Below are positions 7,673-14,975 of a DNA stretch of 64,000 nt, piece after piece. Made by a program: the position numbers and the translations under genes. This DNA is from Kluyvera sp047971185. GTDB taxonomy: Bacteria; Pseudomonadota; Gammaproteobacteria; Enterobacterales; Enterobacteriaceae. A model generated the notes under the pieces. It had not been told where the DNA came from. It saw nothing but the letters and a program-made list of their open reading frames with translations, and did no database searches. Every line of letters starts with the position of its first letter. The first letter of the stretch is position 1. Location of the stretch: the NCBI RefSeq assembly GCF_047971185.1, contig NZ_JBKDZH010000020.1:41467-105466 (forward strand), in the 5' to 3' direction.

Positions 7673-9021
7673 GGCGACTGCGCTTCTCGCCACGAAGTTC
7701 ATTTGCCCGCACGTTATTGCTGATTGTCACCCTGCTGTTCGTCAGCCTGGTGACAACCTATCTGGTGGTGCTGAATTTCGCGATTCTGCCCAGCCTGCAG
7801 CAGTTTAATAAGGTCTTAGCCTACGAAGTGCGTATGCTGATGACCGACAAACTGCAGCTGGAGGACGGTACGCAGCTGGTCGTACCGCCGGCGTTTCGCC
7901 GCGAGATCTATCGTGAACTGGGCATCTCGCTCTATTCCGATGAAGCCGCAGAAGAGGCCGGGCTGCGCTGGGCGCAGCACTACGAGTTTCTGAGCCAGCA
8001 GATGGCTCAGCAGCTCGGCGGGCCGACTGAAGTGCGCGTAGAGGTTAACAAAAGCTCTCCGGTCGTCTGGCTGAAGACCTGGCTGTCGCCCAATATCTGG
8101 GTGCGCGTGCCGCTCACCGAAATTCATCAGGGGGACTTCTCCCCACTGTTCCGTTACACCCTGGCGATTATGCTGCTGGCGATAGGCGGCGCGTGGCTGT
8201 TTATCCGCATCCAGAACCGACCCCTGGTCGACCTGGAGCACGCGGCGCTTCAGGTCGGTAAAGGCATTATCCCGCCGCCGCTCCGCGAGTATGGCGCCTC
8301 GGAGGTGCGTTCGGTGACCCGGGCCTTCAACCATATGGCCGCTGGCGTGAAGCAGCTGTCGGATGACCGAACGCTGCTCATGGCGGGCGTCAGCCACGAC
8401 CTGCGTACGCCGCTCACCCGTATTCGTCTGGCGACGGAGATGATGGGCGAGCAGGACGGGTATCTGGCGGAATCGATCAATAAAGATATCGAAGAGTGCA
8501 ACGCTATCATCGAGCAGTTTATTGATTACCTGCGTACCGGCCAGGAGATGCCGCTGGAGTTTATCGACCTCAATACCGTGCTGGGCGAGGTGATTGCCGC
8601 GGAAAGCGGCTACGAGCGCGAAATTGCCACCAATTTGCTCGACGGTGAGATTCCGGTGCGCGTGCACCCGCTGTCCATCAAGCGCGCGCTAGCCAATATG
8701 GTGGTGAACGCCGCCCGCTACGGCAACGGCTGGATTAAAGTCAGCAGCGGCCGTGAGGCACATCGCGCCTGGTTCCAGGTCGAGGATGATGGCCCGGGGA
8801 TTAAACCCGAGCAGCGCAAACACCTGTTCCAGCCGTTCGTGCGCGGCGACAGCGCCCGTACCATCAGCGGCACCGGATTGGGGCTGGCGATTGTGCAGCG
8901 TATTATTGATAACCACAACGGGCTGCTGGAATTAGACACCAGCGAACGGGGCGGACTGTTGATTCGCGCCTGGCTGCCGATACCGGCAGGCCAGATGCCA
9001 TCGGGCAGCAAAGAAAGCTAA
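7669..9021 (+). CDS. envZ: Osmosensor histidine kinase EnvZ
   Basis: This 450-residue inner-membrane kinase/phosphatase acts on OmpR. The first membrane helix spans about residues 15-37, a periplasmic domain follows to about 160, and the second helix is 161-180. A HAMP linker leads to the dimerisation domain with phospho-His243 in VSHDLRTPLTR. The ATPase domain has the N box NMVVNAARYG, DDGPGI and GTGLGLAIV. Numbering matches E. coli EnvZ. The gene overlaps ompR by 4 bases and ends at a strong terminator. Confidence 0.97.
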   Translation: MRRLRFSPRSSFARTLLLIVTLLFVSLVTTYLVVLNFAILPSLQQFNKVLAYEVRMLMTDKLQLEDGTQLVVPPAFRREIYRELGISLYSDEAAEEAGLRWAQHYEFLSQQMAQQLGGPTEVRVEVNKSSPVVWLKTWLSPNIWVRVPLTEIHQGDFSPLFRYTLAIMLLAIGGAWLFIRIQNRPLVDLEHAALQVGKGIIPPPLREYGASEVRSVTRAFNHMAAGVKQLSDDRTLLMAGVSHDLRTPLTRIRLATEMMGEQDGYLAESINKDIEECNAIIEQFIDYLRTGQEMPLEFIDLNTVLGEVIAAESGYEREIATNLLDGEIPVRVHPLSIKRALANMVVNAARYGNGWIKVSSGREAHRAWFQVEDDGPGIKPEQRKHLFQPFVRGDSARTISGTGLGLAIVQRIIDNHNGLLELDTSERGGLLIRAWLPIPAGQMPSGSKES

Positions 9022-9024
9022 AAA

Positions 9025-9055
9025 AAAACCGCTGGGGGAAACCCCGGCGGTTTTT
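9025..9055 (+). terminator. Rho-independent terminator of ompR-envZ
   Basis: A stem of CCGCTGGGG paired with CCCCGGCGG and a GAAA loop is flanked by an A run and TTTTTGTTTT. It starts directly after the envZ stop codon. Confidence 0.9.
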
Positions 9056-9076
9056 GTTTTGGCGCTTGAACGATCT

Positions 9077-9156
9077 GTAGGCCTGATAAGCGTAGCGCCA
9101 TCAGGCATGGTGCAGCTCGTTGCCGGATGGCGGCGTAAACGCCTTATCCGGCCTAC
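9077..9156. repeat. REP/BIME element, two inverted REP units
   Basis: Two units of the classical enterobacterial REP consensus (GCCTGATGGCGCTACGCTTATCAGGC-like and GCCGGATGGCGGCGTAAACG-like) face each other and end in GTAGGC and GCCTAC. The element lies between the convergent envZ and pckA genes, the usual extragenic setting. Relatives occur at 52467-52553 and 58841-58908. Confidence 0.85.
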
Positions 9157-9166
9157 AAACGCTGAG

Positions 9167-10783
9167 TTACAGCTTCGGACCCGCGCTCACCAGCGCGGCG
9201 CCCGCTGGCGTATCGGTGTACTTCTCAAAGTTCTCTTTAAACAGCTTAGCCAGCGTCTCGGCCTTCTCCTGCCACTGCTCCGGCGAACCGTAGGTACTGC
9301 GCGGATCGAGGATATGGGTGTCGACGCCCGGCAGCTCGGTGGGGATCTGCAGGTTAAACATCGGCAGGGTGAAGGTTTCGGCGTTGTCCAGCGAGCCGTC
9401 GAGGATGGCATCGATAATGGCGCGCGTATTCTGAATCGAGATACGTTTACCGGTGCCGTTCCAGCCGGTGTTCACCAGGTAGGCCTGAGCGCCCGCCGCC
9501 TGCATGCGTTTCACCAGCACTTCCGCATACTGCGTTGGGTGCAGCGACAGGAACGCCGCGCCGAAGCAGGCGGAGAAGGTTGGCGTCGGTTCGGTGACGC
9601 CACGCTCGGTACCCGCCAGCTTCGCGGTGAAGCCAGAGAGGAAGTGGTACTGCGTCTGGTCGGCGGTGAGGCGCGAAACCGGCGGCAGTACGCCGAACGC
9701 ATCGGCAGTCAGGAAGATAACCTTGGTCGCGTGGCCCGCTTTTGACACCGGCTTGACGATATTGTCGATGTGGTAAATCGGGTAAGACACGCGGGTGTTC
9801 TCGGTTTTGGAACCGTCATCAAAGTCGATGCTGCCGTCTTCACGCACCACCACATTTTCCAGCAGCGCGTCGCGGCGAATGGCGTGATAAATATCCGGCT
9901 CGGCCGCTTCCGACAGCTTGATGGTTTTGGCGTAGCAGCCGCCTTCGAAGTTAAACACGCCGTCATCGTCCCAGCCGTGCTCGTCATCGCCAATCAGACG
10001 ACGTTTCGGGTCGGTAGACAGGGTGGTTTTACCGGTGCCGGAGAGGCCAAAGAACACCGCGACATCGCCTTTCTCGCCCACGTTCGCCGAGCAGTGCATG
10101 GAGGCAATGCCCTGCAGCGGCAGCAGGTAGTTCATTATGGAGAACATCCCTTTTTTCATTTCGCCGCCGTACCAGGTACCGCCGATCAGCTGGATACGCT
10201 CCGTCAGGTTAAAGGCGACGAAGTTTTCCGAGTTGAGACCCTGTTCTTTCCACTGCGGGTTGGTGCACTTGGCGCCGTTCATGACGATAAAGTCCGGTGT
10301 GAACGTCTCCAGCTCTTCATCGGTCGGGCGGATAAACATGTTTTTGACGAAGTGCGCCTGCCAGGCCACCTCGGTGATAAAACGAACCGACAGACGGGTG
10401 TCTTCGTTGGCGCCGCAGAAGGCATCAATGATAAACAGGCGTTTGCCGGACAGCTGTTCTGACACCAGGCCTTTCAGGTGTTGCCAGATTTCAGGTGATA
10501 GAGGCTTATTGTCATTTTTTCCGTTGCCCTTATCAGACCACCACACCGTGTCGCGGGTGGTGTCATCGCGAACAATGTATTTGTCCTTCGGAGAACGGCC
10601 GGTAAAGATACCGGTGTCGACAGAAATTGCTCCCAGGTTCGTCAGTACACCACGCTCATAACCTTCCAGGTTAGGATCGAGTTCTTCTTGATACAATGTA
10701 TCGTAATCGGGGTTGTAGACGATATCCTGTACGTCGTTAATACCATAAGCCTTGAGGTCCTGCGGGGTTATACCGTTGCGCAT
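9167..10783 (-). CDS. pckA: Phosphoenolpyruvate carboxykinase (ATP)
   Basis: This 538-residue cytosolic enzyme converts oxaloacetate and ATP to phosphoenolpyruvate, CO2 and ADP, the committed step of gluconeogenesis. The kinase loop FGLSGTGKTTLS (about residues 244-255) and the metal-binding segment RLIGDDEHGW (about 263-272) are intact, as are the substrate-binding TGRSP near the N-terminus and the GGTWYGGEMKKG segment. Length matches E. coli Pck (540). It diverges from yhgE, and the shared 369-bp region contains two CRP-type sites, in line with the known cAMP-CRP activation of pck. Confidence 0.97.
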   Translation of the reverse strand: MRNGITPQDLKAYGINDVQDIVYNPDYDTLYQEELDPNLEGYERGVLTNLGAISVDTGIFTGRSPKDKYIVRDDTTRDTVWWSDKGNGKNDNKPLSPEIWQHLKGLVSEQLSGKRLFIIDAFCGANEDTRLSVRFITEVAWQAHFVKNMFIRPTDEELETFTPDFIVMNGAKCTNPQWKEQGLNSENFVAFNLTERIQLIGGTWYGGEMKKGMFSIMNYLLPLQGIASMHCSANVGEKGDVAVFFGLSGTGKTTLSTDPKRRLIGDDEHGWDDDGVFNFEGGCYAKTIKLSEAAEPDIYHAIRRDALLENVVVREDGSIDFDDGSKTENTRVSYPIYHIDNIVKPVSKAGHATKVIFLTADAFGVLPPVSRLTADQTQYHFLSGFTAKLAGTERGVTEPTPTFSACFGAAFLSLHPTQYAEVLVKRMQAAGAQAYLVNTGWNGTGKRISIQNTRAIIDAILDGSLDNAETFTLPMFNLQIPTELPGVDTHILDPRSTYGSPEQWQEKAETLAKLFKENFEKYTDTPAGAALVSAGPKL

Positions 10784-10901
10784 TTCACTGCTCCTTAGCC
10801 AATATGTACCACCATAAATTCTATGGGTATTTTAGGGGTGTTGACCGCGACCAGGCTCATAGATTTACGTATCCCGACAAACGTCTTACTTACGAAAACA
10901 T

Positions 10902-10917
10902 TGTGACTCCTGTCACG
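10902..10917. promoter_or_regulatory. CRP-type site 1, pckA upstream
   Basis: TGTGA-CTCCTG-TCACG matches nine of ten core bases of the CRP consensus (TGTGA-N6-TCACA). It lies about 120 bases upstream of the pckA ATG. Confidence 0.65.
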
Positions 10918-11004
10918 AAGCGACAGGGATTATGACAGGAAACACCGCTTATTTGGCACGAATGTTCTTAAATGGTTACAAAATGGTTTAATGGACGGCA
11001 TAAA

Positions 11005-11020
11005 TGTGAATGTAATCGCA
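11005..11020. promoter_or_regulatory. CRP-type site 2, between pckA and yhgE
   Basis: TGTGA-ATGTAA-TCGCA matches nine of ten core bases, and the symmetry extends outward as ATAAA and TTTAT. It lies 133 bases before yhgE and about 220 before pckA, so it could act on either gene. Confidence 0.65.
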
Positions 11021-11152
11021 TTTATGAAAGAAAATTACGTAATGCTTTCAGAACAAAAATCGATTCACCTCGCCTGGTGGCGCAGCGTATTTCGGTTCCA
11101 TTTCGTTCAATGAGAGACTGTATTTACCCTATCCTGAAGCAGGGACACTGAT

Positions 11153-12871
11153 ATGGATGCTGTGACGCCTCTTTCCTCGCCAACCCGCTGGGGTATGGTG
11201 CTAACCGGCGTAGTACAAGGCTTGCTGTGCTACCTGTTGGTCACTGACCTCATCCCTCACCACCGTTGGTGGATATTTTATGGTTTGCCCTCCAGCCTGG
11301 CATTATCTTCTGTACTGCTGCTTAGCGTCGTCTCATTTCGCCAGCGCGCGCTGTGGGGCTGGCTGGCACTCGTGCTGGTGGTGGTGCTCGGGATGAGCGG
11401 ATGGCTGAAGAGCAACCTTAGCGGCGAGGATCAATGGCGGCAGTATGAGGCCCTGTTCCGTTACGGCGGGTGCCTGCTGCTGATGGCGATGATGATTTTG
11501 CCGTGGATCCAGTATCAGCTGCATCCCCATCCAGCGAACTATCGCTATGTCCATTTCTATGACCAGCAGTGGCAGAACGCGCTGACGCTGCTGCTGATTG
11601 CGGTAGCCAATGGCCTGGTGTGGCTGATCCTTCTGCTGTGGAGCGGGCTGTTTGAGCTGGCGAATATCCGTTTCTTCTCCCGGCTGTTCTTTGACACTGA
11701 ATGGTTTGTGTATCTTGTCATCGGTGTGGTGACGGCGCTGACGGTGATTCTGGCGCGACAGAACGTGCGCCTGGTCACCGCCATCCATAAGCTGCTAACG
11801 CTACTTGCCACCGGTCTACTGCCGCTGGTTTCGCTGCTGGCGATCCTGTTCCTGGCCACGCTGGCGTTTACCGGGCTGACGGTGATTTCACAACGCGTGT
11901 CGGCGGCGCTGCTGCTGATTACCCTGGCGCTGAGCCAGTTGCTGCTGACGGCGATGGTCTGGCAGCCGCAGCAGGCGCAATTGAGCTATCCGCAGCCGCT
12001 GCGCTATCTCATCCTGGCGGCGATGGCCCTGACGCCGGTCTATGTGCTGATCGCCGGTTGGGCGCTGTGGGTGCGTGTTGAACAGTACGGCTGGACGGCG
12101 GAGCGTCTGCACGGCGCGCTGGTGGTCGTGGTGCTGCTGGTCTGGTCGGTGGGCTATCTGCTGAGCCTGCTGCGCCGTCGGGAAGATCCTTCGCCGCTGA
12201 TGGGCCGGGTGCATCTGGCGGTGTCGCTGCTGGCGCTAGCGCTGCTGGTGCTGCTCTACACGCCGGTGCTCGACAGCTGGCGTATCAGCGTTAATAGCCA
12301 TATGACGCGCTATCACGAGGGAAAAATTAACGCCGATCAGGTGAGTCTGTATATGCTGTCGCACAGCGGTAAGCCGGGACGCGAAGCGCTGCTCAAACTG
12401 CAAAAAGACCCGCAATTTACCCAGGATGCCAAACGTCAGCGCCGTCTGACGCAGCTACTCAGCGGCGATCTGAGTCCGACGGAAAAACTGACCTCGTCGA
12501 TGCTGGCGAAAAACGTCATCGTCACACCGGGCAGCCTGGCGCCGGATGCCGCGCTGTGGGCGGCCATTATTGAACGGCGCTATCTGGTGGAATCCTGTAG
12601 CGACGTTGATAGCTGTGTGCTGGTCAGCCAGGATCTGAACGGCGACGGTCACTCAGAACAAGTGCTGTATGCCTTTGGCGATCGTACCGTGCTGGTGTTT
12701 AGCCAGGGGGCAGGGCAATGGGAATTTAAGGCCAGCGCAACGCTGCCTGCGGGCGTGAATAAAGAGAAACTGCTGCGTGCGGTTGCCGAGGGCAAGGTCG
12801 GGGCGAAGCCGAAGGCCTGGCAGGATATGACGCTGGGAGATGAAACGGTGGTGCTGGAGTATCGGCGCTAG
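11153..12871 (+). CDS. yhgE: YhgE, DUF4153 inner-membrane protein
   Basis: This 572-residue protein has about 10-12 hydrophobic helices spread over residues 15-370, then a soluble region of about 200 residues to the C-terminus. It belongs to the DUF4153 family and matches E. coli YhgE (about 574) in length and position between pck and hslO. Molecular function is unknown. The soluble part contains Cys482 and Cys488 (CSDVDSC) directly before DLNGDGHSE (494-502), which resembles a Ca2+-binding EF-hand or FG-GAP loop. The end is convergent with hslO across a hairpin. Confidence 0.85.
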   Translation: MDAVTPLSSPTRWGMVLTGVVQGLLCYLLVTDLIPHHRWWIFYGLPSSLALSSVLLLSVVSFRQRALWGWLALVLVVVLGMSGWLKSNLSGEDQWRQYEALFRYGGCLLLMAMMILPWIQYQLHPHPANYRYVHFYDQQWQNALTLLLIAVANGLVWLILLLWSGLFELANIRFFSRLFFDTEWFVYLVIGVVTALTVILARQNVRLVTAIHKLLTLLATGLLPLVSLLAILFLATLAFTGLTVISQRVSAALLLITLALSQLLLTAMVWQPQQAQLSYPQPLRYLILAAMALTPVYVLIAGWALWVRVEQYGWTAERLHGALVVVVLLVWSVGYLLSLLRRREDPSPLMGRVHLAVSLLALALLVLLYTPVLDSWRISVNSHMTRYHEGKINADQVSLYMLSHSGKPGREALLKLQKDPQFTQDAKRQRRLTQLLSGDLSPTEKLTSSMLAKNVIVTPGSLAPDAALWAAIIERRYLVESCSDVDSCVLVSQDLNGDGHSEQVLYAFGDRTVLVFSQGAGQWEFKASATLPAGVNKEKLLRAVAEGKVGAKPKAWQDMTLGDETVVLEYRR

Positions 12872-12877
12872 GGGTTT

Positions 12878-12906
12878 GGCTGGGCTACGCGAAATGTAGC
12901 CCAGCC
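12878..12906. terminator. Hairpin between convergent yhgE and hslO
   Basis: A perfect 11-bp stem, GGCTGGGCTAC with GTAGCCCAGCC, and a 7-base loop, placed 6 bases after the yhgE stop. There is no U-tract, so it may be a weak bidirectional terminator or a degenerate relative of the GTAGCCCGG repeats. Confidence 0.5.
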
Positions 12907-12925
12907 AGCCGTGTAGGCGGCAGAA

Positions 12926-13804
12926 TTAATGCACCTGCGGGTCCGCCGGAGAGGCGTTATTGCGGATCTCGGAGATATCCATTGCGTTAAACACGTAGTG
13001 GCTACCGCAGTAGTCGCAGTGCATATCGATCTCGCCTTCCTCTTCCAGAATGCTGTTGATCTCTTCGTCCGGCAGCGTTTTCAGCGCACCGGCGCAGCGT
13101 TCGCGAGAACAGGTGCACTTAAACTCGACGCCCTGCGGGTCGTACAGCGTCACCTCTTCTTCGTGGTACAGACGCCACAGCACATCGTTGGCCGGCAGCG
13201 TGAACAGCTCTTCGGCCTTGATGGTGTCGGTCAGCGCCGCCAGATGATCAAAATCTTCCGCCTGCGCGTTCTGCGCTGGCATCACCTGCAGCAGCATACC
13301 GCCTGCGGCCGGTTTACCTTCAGATTCGCCGGTACGAATGATCAGGCGGGTTGGCAGCTGTTCGGAACGCTGGAAGTAATCTTCCAGACATGCCGCCAGC
13401 GTGTCGCCTTCCAGACCCACGACGCCCTGATAGCGTTCGCCTTCCGCCGGGCTAATGGTGATAACCAGGTAGCCGTTGCCGATCAGCGTTTTCAGGTCGG
13501 CGTCTGCCGGAATGTCACCCTGCACGCGGGCGACGCCGCGCAGCTGCTGGTGGTTGTTGCCGTTGATCACCGCCAGCGTCATCGGACCATCGCCCTGCAG
13601 CTGAACGGTAATATCGCCTTCAAACTTCAGCGTTGCGGTCAGCAGGCTGGTGGCAACCAGCAGCTCCGCCAGCACGTTTTTTACCGGCTGCGGATAGTTG
13701 TGGCCTGCCAGAATCTGTTCGAGCGTTTCGGATACGGTGACCAGTTCGCCACGCACGGCGTAGTTTTCAAACAGATAGCGATGTAATTGATCGTGTTGAG
13801 TCAT
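12926..13804 (-). CDS. hslO: Redox-regulated chaperone Hsp33 (HslO)
   Basis: This 292-residue cytosolic holdase is activated when oxidants release its zinc. The zinc-binding cysteines are C230-X-C232 and C263-X2-C266; an extra Cys at 237 is also present. The N-terminal domain (1-180) forms the substrate-binding surface. Length equals E. coli Hsp33. It is the last gene of the run igaA-yrfG-hslR-hslO, 23 bases after hslR. Confidence 0.96.
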   Translation of the reverse strand: MTQHDQLHRYLFENYAVRGELVTVSETLEQILAGHNYPQPVKNVLAELLVATSLLTATLKFEGDITVQLQGDGPMTLAVINGNNHQQLRGVARVQGDIPADADLKTLIGNGYLVITISPAEGERYQGVVGLEGDTLAACLEDYFQRSEQLPTRLIIRTGESEGKPAAGGMLLQVMPAQNAQAEDFDHLAALTDTIKAEELFTLPANDVLWRLYHEEEVTLYDPQGVEFKCTCSRERCAGALKTLPDEEINSILEEEGEIDMHCDYCGSHYVFNAMDISEIRNNASPADPQVH

Positions 13805-13827
13805 AATTTTCTCTCTTGGGGTGGCAG

Positions 13828-14229
13828 TTATTCACTGTCGCCGTATTTAAATCTCATCAGGTCGCGCCGCTCTTTTTTATCCGGCCGTCTGTCCGGATGC
13901 GGCATGGTCAGCGCATTCAGCTTGCGCGCCAGCGCGACTTTTTCGCGCTTCTCGATGCTTTCCGCCGTCTCTTCATACAGGGCGACGGCCTCCGTCGCCG
14001 GACGGCGCTGCTCGGTAATGGCCTTCACCACCACGGTGCGTTCGTCATTTCCCTGGCGTAGCGTCAGCTGGGCGTTCAGTTCGACGACTTTACTCGGCTT
14101 GGAGCGCTGGCCGTTATAGTGAACCTTACCGCCTTCAATCATCTCTCGTGCCAGGGCGCGGGTTTTATAAAAACGCGCGGCCCAGAGCCACTTATCCAGC
14201 CTGACGCCGTCGGTGGACTTCTCTTTCAT
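13828..14229 (-). CDS. hslR: Heat shock protein 15 (HslR), S4-domain ribosome rescue factor
   Basis: This 133-residue RNA-binding protein recognises free 50S subunits that carry a stranded peptidyl-tRNA. The S4 domain (about residues 8-70, VRLDKWLWAARFYKTRALA ... GGKVHYNG) is followed by a basic C-terminal helix. The ATG at 14229 was chosen: GGAG lies six bases upstream and the length matches E. coli; a GTG two codons earlier also opens the frame. It begins two bases from the yrfG stop, so the genes are co-transcribed. Confidence 0.94.
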   Translation of the reverse strand: MKEKSTDGVRLDKWLWAARFYKTRALAREMIEGGKVHYNGQRSKPSKVVELNAQLTLRQGNDERTVVVKAITEQRRPATEAVALYEETAESIEKREKVALARKLNALTMPHPDRRPDKKERRDLMRFKYGDSE

Positions 14230-14231
14230 GG

Positions 14232-14909
14232 TCACTCCTTCACGTGCAGTGAGGGGATCAGACGACGGTAATCGTTAAGCGCGGGATGACGCAGATACGC
14301 TTTTTCCGCCATGCCCGAATCGGGGTTAGTGACGCCGAGGCAATAGCGGATGCCAAAGCGGGCGGCGGCATCCAGAATCGGTTCGCTGTCGTCGATAAAC
14401 AGCGTACGTTCAGCTTCCAGGCCCGTCTTTTCCGCCACGGCCTGCCATAACCGCTGATCCTCTTTCGGATAACCAAATGTATGGGTGGAAAGTAATAAAT
14501 CAAGGTGTGCGTCGAGACCCGTGTGTTCCAGCTTCACCGCCAGGTTGTGCGGGTGCGCGTTGGTCAGCAAGATGCGGCGCTTGCCGCTGGCCTTCAGCGC
14601 GTCGAGGAAAGGAACGGTATCGTCACGCAGCACCGCGCGCGGCCCCTGCTCGCTGGTCATCGAACAGATATCCAGACCCAGCCGCTCGCTCCAGTAGTCC
14701 AGACAGTACCAGTTTAGCGTATGTTGCACCGCATGGTACTCCTGGCTGATGGCCGCCTGCGCCGCCTGCGGGCTGATGCCGTGCTTTGCGCCGTAGGTTT
14801 CGGGGACCAGCTTTTGCCAGAAATAGTTATCGAAAGCGAGGTCGAGAAGGGTGCCATCCATGTCCAGAAGTACGGTATCTACCTCTTGCCAGGCGATGTC
14901 GAAATGCAT
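14232..14909 (-). CDS. yrfG: GMP/IMP nucleotidase YrfG, HAD family
   Basis: This 225-residue haloacid dehalogenase-type phosphatase has the nucleophile motif DMDGT at 16-20 (Asp16, Asp18), motif II LLTNAHPHN, and motifs III/IV in PKEDQRLW and FIDDSEPIL. The E. coli orthologue hydrolyses purine nucleoside monophosphates, mainly GMP and IMP. The full helical cap domain is present. It lies between igaA and hslR on the same strand. Confidence 0.92.
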   Translation of the reverse strand: MHFDIAWQEVDTVLLDMDGTLLDLAFDNYFWQKLVPETYGAKHGISPQAAQAAISQEYHAVQHTLNWYCLDYWSERLGLDICSMTSEQGPRAVLRDDTVPFLDALKASGKRRILLTNAHPHNLAVKLEHTGLDAHLDLLLSTHTFGYPKEDQRLWQAVAEKTGLEAERTLFIDDSEPILDAAARFGIRYCLGVTNPDSGMAEKAYLRHPALNDYRRLIPSLHVKE

Positions 14910-14975
14910 GGTGAGTCTCCAGACGGAAGAATTGCGCGACAGAGTAACATAACTCTGCCGCGACGGGTGAGGAGG

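Larger units (their letters stand above)
10784..11152. other. 369-bp divergent promoter region pckA/yhgE
   Basis: It contains two good CRP-like sites (10902-10917 and 11005-11020) and AT-rich stretches suitable for promoters in both directions. No open frame with a ribosome site is present. Confidence 0.6.
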
